Source of the DNA: Oscillospiraceae bacterium
GTDB lineage: Bacteria > Bacillota > Clostridia > Oscillospirales > QAMX01
Length of the DNA stretch: 12,222 nucleotides
Reading direction: 5' to 3'
NCBI GenBank assembly: GCA_902772625.1
Contig: CACYBP010000371.1
Span: 1 to 12,222 of the forward strand
Part shown: piece by piece, positions 6,656-12,222 of the stretch
Numbering within the stretch: position 1 is the stretch's first letter
Layout: the number at the start of each line of letters is the position of its first letter
Translations under genes and position numbers: made by a program
Notes under the pieces: generated by a model
The model's input: only the letters and a program-made list of their open reading frames with translations
Told to the model about the DNA's origin: nothing
The model's database searches: none

Positions 6656-8614
6656 ATGGCCAAAGAAAAATTCTATATCACCACGGCGATCCCGTATGCA
6701 AGCCGTGTTCCGCATATCGGCAACTGCTACGAGCCGATCCTGACCGACGCCATCGCCCGCTACAAGAAACTGCGCGGGTACGACGTCTTCGTGTGTACCG
6801 GCACCGACGAGCACGGCCTGAAGGTGGAACAGATCGCTGCCGAGGAGGGAATCACTCCCAAGGAGCATGCCAGCCGCATCTCCAACAAGATCCGCGAGAT
6901 CTGGGACATGCTCGGCTTTGAATACGATTATTTCATCCGCACCACCGACGAGGATCATGAAGCGCGTGTCAGCAGGATCTTCCAGAAGCTCTATGACAAG
7001 GGCGACATCTACAAAAAGGATTATGAGGGCTGGTACTGCGTCTCGGACGAGTCCTTCTATACTGATTCTCAGGTGGTCATGAAGGAAGGCGTCGCCACCT
7101 GCCCCGACTGCGGCGCGAAGCTTTCGCGGGAGCGGGAAGAGGCCTATTATTTCCGGCTTTCCGCGTACGGCCCGAAGCTTCTTCAATTCTTTGAGGAGCA
7201 TCCCGACTTCATCGTCCCGGAGGCCCGGCGCAACGAGATGATCAACAACTTCCTGAAGCCGGGTCTTCAGGATCTCTGTGTCACCCGCTCCACCTTTACC
7301 TGGGGCGTCAAGGTCCCCTTCGATCCGAAGCACGTGGTCTACGTCTGGATCGACGCGCTCCACAACTATATCACCGCCCTGGGCTACGATCCGGACGGCA
7401 ATTCGGGTGAGAACTTCAAAAAGTACTGGCCGGCCGATCTGCACGTGATCGGCAAGGACATCGTCCGGTTCCACACCCTCTACTGGCCCGCCTTCCTGAT
7501 GGCGCAGGGGGTGGAGCTGCCGAAAAAGGTCCTGGGACATCCCTGGGTTCTCTTCGGGACCGAAAAGATGAGCAAGTCGAAGGGCAACGTCATCTACGCC
7601 GACGAGGCGGTCAGATTTGTCGGGAGAGACGCGCTTCGCTATTATCTTCTCTCCGAAATGACCTTTTCCAACGACCTGTCCATGACCTACGAGATGCTGA
7701 TCGACAAGGTCAATACAGATCTTGCCAACATTCTCGGTAATCTGGTCAGTCGTTCCACCGCCATGGTGAAGAAATACTTTGACGGCGTTATCGAAGGCTG
7801 CGGGGAAAGGACCGCGGAGGACGACGATCTGATCGGCACCGCGTCCGAAGCCGTGAAGCAATACGCCGCCCTGATGGACGAATACCGCGTTTCCGAAGCC
7901 ATCGATCAGGTTTTCGTCCTTCTGAAGAGAAGCAACAAGTATATCGACGAAACGACGCCCTGGGCGCTGGCAAAGGACGAAAGAAAACGCGAAAGACTGA
8001 AGGCGGTACTTTATAACCTCCTTTCCGCCGTCCGTATCGCGTCGATCCTCCTGACGCCTGTGTTCCCGGAAACCGCCGGAAAGATATTCGCAACGCTCGG
8101 GACAGACGTGACCGGCTGGGATTCCGCGTCGGATTTCGACGCCGTGAAGTCGTGGCAGGTCGCGCCGGCCGCGCCGCTTTTCGCGCGCATCGACCGGGAA
8201 ACAAAGCTTCAGGAGATCCGGGACTATTACGATTCCCTGAAGGAAAAGCCGGTCCTTTACGCCGATCGGGAACCCGAGATCACCATCGAGGACTTCATGA
8301 AGGTCGATCTGAGAGCGGCCAAGATCCTTTCCTGCGAAAAGGTGGAAAAGTCGGACAAGCTCCTGAAATTCAGACTGGATCTCGGCTACGCCGAAAAGCA
8401 GGTGCTTTCGGGCATCGCGAAATACTATAAGCCCGAAGACCTGGTGGGGAAGACCTGCATGGTGGTCGCCAATCTGAAGCCCGCAAAGCTGCGGGGCGAA
8501 ATGAGCGAGGGGATGCTCCTCTCGGCGGATGTGGCGCACAAGGAGGTCGAGCCGGAGGTGATCCGCCTGATCGTGGTGGACGGCGATATCACGCCGGGCT
8601 CGCGCTTCAGATGA
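6656..8614 (+). CDS. metG: Methionyl-tRNA synthetase
   Basis: The 652-residue class I aminoacyl-tRNA synthetase charges tRNA-Met with methionine in the cytoplasm. The ATP-binding signatures are HIGN (20-23, in PHIGNCYEP) and KMSKS (304-308). GTDEHG (49-54) and the WIDALHNY block (231-238) are standard catalytic-core motifs. The zinc-knuckle region reads GWYCVSDESF (125-134) and CPDC (149-152): three cysteines, with Asp131 where many homologues have the fourth. The anticodon-binding helical domain covers about 340-520. A C-terminal OB-fold tRNA-binding domain, which makes the enzyme a dimer, covers about 540-652 (DFMKVDLRAAKIL, SGIAKYY, NLKPAKLRG.MSEGM). The start codon lies 13 nt after AAAGGAG, which itself overlaps the GH127 stop codon; this is a long spacing. 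It is followed by tatD, a common Bacillota pairing, but its upstream neighbour is unusual. Confidence 0.98.
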   Translation: MAKEKFYITTAIPYASRVPHIGNCYEPILTDAIARYKKLRGYDVFVCTGTDEHGLKVEQIAAEEGITPKEHASRISNKIREIWDMLGFEYDYFIRTTDEDHEARVSRIFQKLYDKGDIYKKDYEGWYCVSDESFYTDSQVVMKEGVATCPDCGAKLSREREEAYYFRLSAYGPKLLQFFEEHPDFIVPEARRNEMINNFLKPGLQDLCVTRSTFTWGVKVPFDPKHVVYVWIDALHNYITALGYDPDGNSGENFKKYWPADLHVIGKDIVRFHTLYWPAFLMAQGVELPKKVLGHPWVLFGTEKMSKSKGNVIYADEAVRFVGRDALRYYLLSEMTFSNDLSMTYEMLIDKVNTDLANILGNLVSRSTAMVKKYFDGVIEGCGERTAEDDDLIGTASEAVKQYAALMDEYRVSEAIDQVFVLLKRSNKYIDETTPWALAKDERKRERLKAVLYNLLSAVRIASILLTPVFPETAGKIFATLGTDVTGWDSASDFDAVKSWQVAPAAPLFARIDRETKLQEIRDYYDSLKEKPVLYADREPEITIEDFMKVDLRAAKILSCEKVEKSDKLLKFRLDLGYAEKQVLSGIAKYYKPEDLVGKTCMVVANLKPAKLRGEMSEGMLLSADVAHKEVEPEVIRLIVVDGDITPGSRFR

Positions 8615-9384
8615 GCCTTCAGATCTTCGATACCCACGCGCATTATACCGACGAGGTCTTTGAAGGCGACAGGGACGAGCTTTTATCGTCCCTGCCCGCC
8701 TTTGGCGTGAAGCGCGTCGTGATCCCCGGGTGCGACGTCAAAACCAGCCGGGAAGCGATCGCCCTTTCCCGGAGATACCCGTGGATCTTCGCCGCGGCGG
8801 GGATCCATCCCGAAGAAGTTCTCAGAATGCGCGGGGGAGACCCGGAAAGGATCCGGGACATGCTCGCCGACAGCCGCGTCGTCGCCGTGGGCGAGATCGG
8901 CCTGGATTACCATTACGGAAAAGAATCCGCCGAAGAACAGAAGGCGCTTTTCCGGACGCAGCTGAAAATGGCGGAGGAGACGGGGAAGAAGGTCATCGTT
9001 CATTCCCGGGACGCCTGGGAGGATACCGTCGGGATCGTAAGCGAGTTCCCCGCGGTCACCGGGGTGTTCCACTGCTTCGGCGGAAGCGCCGACGGCGCCG
9101 CATGGCTCCTGAGGCGCGGGTGGATGATCTCCTTCACCGGCGTTTTGACCTTCCGCAACGCGCGGCGTCCTCTGGAGGTAGTGAAGACGATCCCCTTGGA
9201 CCGGCTGATGGTGGAGACCGACGCTCCTTATATGGCGCCCGAACCGAACCGGGGAAAGCGAAACGATTCCCGCAATCTCGTTTACGTGATCGAAAAGATC
9301 GCGGAGATCAAAGGAGAATCCCCTGAAAAGATCGCGGAGGATACCTATCTGAACGCCTGCCGTTTTTACGGCGTGGAGCCATAA
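8611..9384 (+). CDS. tatD: TatD-family metal-dependent hydrolase / 3'-5' DNase
   Basis: The 257-residue protein has a TIM-barrel amidohydrolase fold with the complete metal site of the TatD family: His9 and His11 in DTHAH, Glu95 in GEIGLDYH, His131 in VHSRDA, His154 in FHCFGG and Asp204 in ETDAPYMAP. E. coli TatD is a 3'-5' exonuclease linked to repair of oxidised DNA, and other members act in DNA fragmentation or as D-aminoacyl-tRNA-related hydrolases. The length is normal for the family. The ATG overlaps the metG stop codon as ATGA, so translation of the two genes is probably coupled. Its stop codon lies within the A-rich stretch just before the bidirectional hairpin. Assignment to the family is firm; the exact physiological substrate is not known from sequence. 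Confidence 0.95.
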   Translation: MSLQIFDTHAHYTDEVFEGDRDELLSSLPAFGVKRVVIPGCDVKTSREAIALSRRYPWIFAAAGIHPEEVLRMRGGDPERIRDMLADSRVVAVGEIGLDYHYGKESAEEQKALFRTQLKMAEETGKKVIVHSRDAWEDTVGIVSEFPAVTGVFHCFGGSADGAAWLLRRGWMISFTGVLTFRNARRPLEVVKTIPLDRLMVETDAPYMAPEPNRGKRNDSRNLVYVIEKIAEIKGESPEKIAEDTYLNACRFYGVEP

Positions 9385-9395
9385 AAAGAGAAAAC

Positions 9396-9434
9396 AGCAG
9401 ACCGCCCTTTCCGGAGTAAAAAGGGCGGTCTGCT
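9396..9434. terminator. Intrinsic terminator between convergent tatD and putP
   Basis: A perfect 15-bp stem (9396-9410 with 9420-9434) closes a 9-nt loop. The stem is GC-rich (AGCAGACCGCCCTTT). Read leftwards, it is followed by the T-rich tract TGTTTTCTCTTTTTAT, so it is a good terminator for putP. Read rightwards, the sequence after the stem (TGTCCGCC) has almost no T-run, so tatD transcripts may be stopped less efficiently or use the stem mainly for 3'-end protection. Confidence 0.88.
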
Positions 9435-9450
9435 TGTCCGCCGGAAGAGA

Positions 9451-10938
9451 TCAGCCTTTATAGGAGACCGCTTCTTCGTAGAGAGACTTCACGTCTTCCG
9501 AAGGCTCCTTGTCCAGAAGGGTGGCGACGACCGCGGCGCAAAGGCCTGCCAGGAACCCGGGAAGGATCTCGTAAAGCCCGGTGGGTTTTGAAAGGAAAAT
9601 AAGCCAGAGGACGTCCGCCAGTGCGCCGGCGACGATCCCGGCACAGGCGCCCCGGTAGGTGAACCGCTTCCAGAAGACCGAAAGCAGGATCGCGGGACCG
9701 AAGGCAGAGGCGAACCCGGCCCAGGCGTTTTCCACCAGATCCATGATGCTGCCGCTTCCGGGGGTAATGGCGATCAGGAGCGCGATCACGGCGATGGCCG
9801 ACACGACAAGCCGACTGACCCAAAGGATCTCCCTGTTGGAGGCTTTGTTCTTGCGGAAGATGGGCTGGTAGACGTCGTTGGAGAATGCCGAGGCGGATAC
9901 CAGAAGCTGGGAATCGGCGGTGCTCATGGAGGCGGCGAGGATCGCGGAGAGCAGAATACCGGCGATGAAGCCGGGGAAGAGTCCGCGCACCATAACGATG
10001 AACACCGTTTCCTGACCGCTTTCGGCAAGCCCGGGGGCGTAAAGCCTTCCCACAAGGCCGACTCCCGCCGCGGCGGTCAGGGCGATCACGGTCCAGATCG
10101 AGGCGATCACGCGGCTCTTTTTGACCATATCGCCGGTCTTAATGGACATGAATCTCACCAGGATGTGCGGCATTCCGAAGTATCCAAGCCCCCAGCCGAG
10201 ACCTGAAAGGATCGAAGAAATACTGCCCCAGTCGAATTTGCCGGTGGGCAGGAAGTTGAAATAGTGCTCGCTGAGACCGGCGGCGGACGCCCCGTCTCCG
10301 TTCACCACGGCGTTCAGGGCGAAGATCGGCGCGATCACGATGGCGGCGATCATCAGAAGACCCTGGAAGAAATCGGTCCAGCAGACGGCGCTGAAACCGC
10401 CGAGGAATGTGTAAAGGAGAATGACCCCCGCGGCCAAGAACATGGCCGCCTTCTCATCCATCCCCAGAACCGTATGGAAAAGAGTCCCGCAGGCCTTGAA
10501 GCTGGAGGCGGCATAGACCGCGTAACAAACCAGGAAGACCACCGCTGAAATCACCTGCAGAGCCTTGCTCTTGCTTAAAAAGCGGTTGGAAAGATATTGA
10601 GGGATGGTGATGGAATCTCTTGCGACAATGGAAAACCGGCGAAGCCGGGGAGCCAGAAAAATCCAGCTCAGGATCGTCCCGATCCCGAGACCCACCGCGA
10701 TCCAGACCTTTCCCATGCCGAAGGCCAGGATCGAGCCGGGAAGTCCCATCAGAAGCCACGCGCTCATATCCGAGGCGGAGGCGGAAAGAGCGGCGACCCA
10801 GCTTCCCATCTTCCGGCCGCCCAGAAAAAAATCCGCGGCCCCACCGCCGCGGGTACGGAAGAAGAAAAAGATCCCGATTCCGATCACGATCAGGAAATAG
10901 AGAAGAAAAGCGAGCAGCTCGCCGGTATTGAATTGCAT
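9451..10938 (-). CDS. putP: Sodium/solute symporter, PutP (sodium/proline) type
   Basis: The 495-residue membrane protein of the SSS (solute:sodium symporter) family is close in length to E. coli PutP (502). It has about 13 hydrophobic helices in the LeuT-like fold. The helix-2 motif SASASDMSAWLLMGLPG (52-68) places Asp57 and Ser59 where PutP has its sodium-linked Asp55 and Ser57. SMSTADSQLLVSASAF (337-352) gives Ser339 and Thr340, matching the second sodium-site residues Ser340/Thr341. Proline is the most likely substrate, but related amino or organic acids cannot be excluded. The ATG has AAGGAGG 9 nt upstream. The gene has its own near-consensus promoter and is divergent from a LysR-type regulator, which probably controls it. 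It ends 17 bp from the terminator stem shared with tatD. Confidence 0.93.
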   Translation of the reverse strand: MQFNTGELLAFLLYFLIVIGIGIFFFFRTRGGGAADFFLGGRKMGSWVAALSASASDMSAWLLMGLPGSILAFGMGKVWIAVGLGIGTILSWIFLAPRLRRFSIVARDSITIPQYLSNRFLSKSKALQVISAVVFLVCYAVYAASSFKACGTLFHTVLGMDEKAAMFLAAGVILLYTFLGGFSAVCWTDFFQGLLMIAAIVIAPIFALNAVVNGDGASAAGLSEHYFNFLPTGKFDWGSISSILSGLGWGLGYFGMPHILVRFMSIKTGDMVKKSRVIASIWTVIALTAAAGVGLVGRLYAPGLAESGQETVFIVMVRGLFPGFIAGILLSAILAASMSTADSQLLVSASAFSNDVYQPIFRKNKASNREILWVSRLVVSAIAVIALLIAITPGSGSIMDLVENAWAGFASAFGPAILLSVFWKRFTYRGACAGIVAGALADVLWLIFLSKPTGLYEILPGFLAGLCAAVVATLLDKEPSEDVKSLYEEAVSYKG

Positions 10939-10970
10939 ATCAGAAATCCTCCTTCTCGGAATTTCGTATT

Positions 10971-10999
10971 ATTATAAAATAATTTGCATACTCTTTCAA
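10971..10999 (-). promoter_or_regulatory. Strong sigma-A promoter for putP
   Basis: On the minus strand TTGAAA (10999-10994) and a perfect TATAAT (10976-10971) are separated by 17 bp. Transcription would begin near 10964, giving a leader of about 26 nt that includes the AAGGAGG site. Confidence 0.82.
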
Positions 11000-11018
11000 G
11001 GGTGAGGAGCTTGCAAAG
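10993..11018. promoter_or_regulatory. Imperfect dyad over both -35 boxes, candidate LysR-type operator
   Basis: CTTTCAAG (10993-11000) and CTTGCAAAG (11010-11018) form an imperfect inverted repeat, with one extra base in the right arm, around a 9-nt centre. Its arms contain the -35 boxes of both divergent promoters. A second, wider repeat, TTTGCA (10983-10988) with TGCAAA (11012-11017), overlaps it. LysR-type regulators normally bind dyads between their own gene and the divergent target, so position fits. Part of the symmetry follows simply from two similar -35 boxes facing apart. Confidence 0.4.
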
Positions 11019-11039
11019 AGAGAAAAACCGTGCTATAAT
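11011..11039 (+). promoter_or_regulatory. Strong sigma-A promoter for the LysR-type regulator
   Basis: TTGCAA (11011-11016) and a perfect TATAAT (11034-11039) are separated by 17 bp. Transcription would begin near 11046, giving a leader of about 37 nt that holds the AAAAGGA Shine-Dalgarno sequence (11064-11070). Confidence 0.8.
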
Positions 11040-11082
11040 ATGATAAATGCTCATAATAAATATAAAAGGATGATCTGATCAC

Positions 11083-11955
11083 ATGGAAACGCAGAAATAT
11101 GAGGTGCTGATGCGCGTTCTGGAATGCGGAAGTCTTTCTGCGGCCGCGGAGGAGCTTGGATATACGCAGTCGGGCGTCTCCCGGATCCTCCGGTCTCTGG
11201 AGGAGGAACTCGGGCTTTCTCTTCTGCGGCGGAACAAAGGCGGCGTGACTCCTACGGAAAACCTGAAAAGGCTTCTTCCGGCGATCCGGGGCCTTCTGAA
11301 CGACGGGGAACGAATCAGACAGACCGTATCGTCTCTGCGCGGGCTTCACGAGGGAAGACTTCGCATAGGCGCTTTCACCAGCGTTTCCGTACACTGGCTT
11401 CCCCAGATCATCAAGGCCTACGAAAACGATTTCCCGGAGATCGAGATCACCATCCTCGGAGGCGATTATCACGACGTGGAGCTCTGGCTTTCCGAGGGAA
11501 CCATCGATATCGGCTTCGTCACCCTGCCCTCCAACGCGAACTGCCGGTTCATCCCCCTGAAGGAGGACAGGCTTCTGGCGGTGCTTCCGCCCGATCACAG
11601 GTACGCCGGGCTTGAAAAGCTTCCGGTGACGCGGATCGCGGGAGAGCCCTTTATCTCGCTTCTGGAATCCTCGGATCACGACACACGAAAGGCTCTGGAT
11701 ACGTACGGCATCAAGCCGAACGTGCGCTTTTCCTCCAAGGACGATTACGCCATCCTGGCCATGGTGGAAAACGGTCTGGGCATGACCATCATGCCGGAGC
11801 TGCTTCTGGAGGGAAGGCGCGACAAGGTCAGAGTCATGGAACTCGTGCCCGGCGCGCGGCGTACCATCGCGCTCGCGCTTCCGGGCGTCGGCGCAACGCC
11901 TGCCGCGGAAAACTTTTCTGAGTACGTTCTCGCTTTCCTGAAGCAAGGCGTGTGA
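11083..11955 (+). CDS. LysR-type transcriptional regulator
   Basis: The 290-residue protein has the standard LysR length and layout. The winged helix-turn-helix lies at about residues 3-60, with the recognition part GSLSAAAEELGYTQSGVSR at 16-34 and the following SLEEELGLSLLRR helix. A linker helix leads to two co-inducer-binding lobes from about 91 (GRLRIGAFTSVSVHWLP) to 285. The stretch DIGFVTLP (142-149) and the hinge GLGMTIMPE (231-239) are typical of the periplasmic-binding-protein-like domain. The effector is not evident. It is transcribed divergently from putP with 144 bp between start codons, the usual layout for control of the neighbour and of itself. The start codon is 12 nt after AAAAGGA, rather long; the ATG at 11070 in between meets a stop at its third codon. 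Confidence 0.95.
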   Translation: METQKYEVLMRVLECGSLSAAAEELGYTQSGVSRILRSLEEELGLSLLRRNKGGVTPTENLKRLLPAIRGLLNDGERIRQTVSSLRGLHEGRLRIGAFTSVSVHWLPQIIKAYENDFPEIEITILGGDYHDVELWLSEGTIDIGFVTLPSNANCRFIPLKEDRLLAVLPPDHRYAGLEKLPVTRIAGEPFISLLESSDHDTRKALDTYGIKPNVRFSSKDDYAILAMVENGLGMTIMPELLLEGRRDKVRVMELVPGARRTIALALPGVGATPAAENFSEYVLAFLKQGV

Positions 11956-11977
11956 AAGCCTGCGCATAGAATAATGA

Positions 11978-12025
11978 CCTCCGATACAAAATAAGGGAAA
12001 CCTTCTTGGTATCGGAGGACTTTTT
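11978..12025 (+). promoter_or_regulatory. Hairpin that pairs the next gene's Shine-Dalgarno site; T5 tract follows
   Basis: CCTCCGATAC (11978-11987) pairs perfectly with GTATCGGAGG (12009-12018), 10 bp. The 21-nt loop carries a small inner hairpin, AAGG-GAAA-CCTT (11993-12004), capped by a GNRA tetraloop. The right arm's GGAGG (12014-12018) sits 7 nt before the ATG at 12026 and so is the likely ribosome-binding site of the next gene; the left arm's CCTCC is its exact complement. AC and then TTTTT (12021-12025) follow, so the same structure could work as an intrinsic terminator for the LysR gene. Masking, termination, or both remain possible. Confidence 0.6.
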
Positions 12026-12222
12026 ATGCGGGAAAAAGGCTTCCGGGAGGAAGGCGCGCGCGCCGCACGCGCCGTGGTCCCGGGAAAAAGACGGGTATTC
12101 TCTTTTGAAAAGCGGGTGCGGAGCCTCAGAAAGCGGATGAAGGCGGAGTCCGTAAGGGAAAAGAGCGGATGGCTCCACGACAACGACTATCTGGCGCACC
12201 GCGCGGCTGCCGGATGGCTTTC
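12026..12222 (+). CDS. Unrecognised protein, N-terminal 65 codons (runs off right edge)
   Basis: An open frame of 65 codons plus two bases begins at the ATG 7 nt after GGAGG and reaches the window edge without a stop. Third codon positions are mostly G or C, as in the neighbouring genes, which supports real coding. The visible N-terminus is very basic (REKGFREEG, PGKRRVFSFEKRVRSLRKRMK) and then becomes less charged (GWLHDNDYLAHRAAAGWL). It shows no signal peptide, membrane helix or family motif that I know. Its ribosome-binding site is inside the right arm of a strong hairpin, so translation may be regulated. A -10-like TAGAAT at 11967-11972 has no convincing -35 partner; otherwise it would be read through from the LysR gene. 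It might be a spurious ORF, but context and codon use argue for a gene. Confidence 0.55.
   Translation, partial: MREKGFREEGARAARAVVPGKRRVFSFEKRVRSLRKRMKAESVREKSGWLHDNDYLAHRAAAGWL

Noticed and set aside
4526..8539. A 1337-codon open frame on the minus strand
   Set aside because: It lies antisense to GH78, GH127 and metG, which have clear motifs. Long antisense frames arise when GC-rich codon bias removes TTA, CTA and TCA triplets. Its translation has no recognisable domain.
12048..12073. GC-alternating stretch as a possible Z-DNA or repeat element
   Set aside because: It is explained by Ala/Arg codons (GCG, CGC, GCC) in the reading frame that starts at 12026; there is no unit repeat.
10996..12183. 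A 395-codon minus-strand open frame
   Set aside because: It runs antisense to the LysR gene and through both promoters; the LysR-type protein is complete and well supported on the other strand.
1..12222. CRISPR array, insertion sequence, tRNA or rRNA genes, phage or defence genes
   Set aside because: No direct-repeat arrays, transposase motifs, terminal inverted repeats, cloverleaf sequences or defence-protein motifs were seen; intergenic regions are short.

Overview
The window looks like chromosomal DNA of a GC-rich member of the Bacillota (Clostridia-like, gut or rumen type). The grounds are the purine-rich Shine-Dalgarno sequences (AAGGAGG, GGGAGG), sigma-A type promoters with 17-18 bp spacers, TTG and GTG starts beside ATG, the metG-tatD pair typical of Bacillota, and three glycosidase families common in gut Clostridia. 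The taxon is inferred, not demonstrated. Coding density is high and no stretch above 300 bases lacks a gene.

Region 1 (1-2151, minus strand) reads leftwards from a divergent promoter region. It holds a DUF2961/GH172 glycosidase, a 92-residue three-helix membrane protein resembling PQ-loop/SemiSWEET proteins, and a zinc-ribbon protein that starts at TTG and runs off the left edge. Region 2 (2288-9384, plus strand) is a close-packed run: an alpha-L-rhamnosidase (GH78), a GH127 beta-L-arabinofuranosidase-type enzyme, methionyl-tRNA synthetase (metG) and a TatD-family metal-dependent nuclease. Gaps are 15 and 18 bp, then a 4-bp ATGA overlap. Region 3 is a strong hairpin (9396-9434) between the converging tatD and putP genes. 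Region 4 (9451-11955) has a PutP-type sodium/solute symporter on the minus strand, divergent from a LysR-type regulator on the plus strand. Both have near-consensus promoters in the 144 bp between them. Region 5 (11956-12222) is a hairpin whose right arm is the Shine-Dalgarno sequence of an unrecognised gene cut by the right edge.

The three glycosidases have no visible signal peptide, so they probably trim imported oligosaccharides rich in rhamnose and furanose sugars inside the cell. The pairing of GH78 with GH127 recalls dismantling of pectic (rhamnogalacturonan-type) side chains, but the substrate cannot be fixed from sequence. The two glycosidase transcription units start from divergent promoters whose -35 boxes abut without a gap, so they are probably co-regulated. 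No terminator or clear promoter separates the sugar genes from metG-tatD, so translation and DNA-maintenance genes may be read partly from the sugar promoter. The putP/LysR pair is a classic divergent regulator-target arrangement, probably for uptake of proline or a similar solute.

Nothing in the window is a clear defence, mobile or CRISPR system. The most unusual items are the RBS-masking hairpin at the right end, the abutting divergent promoters, and a possible half-transporter in the GH172 operon.
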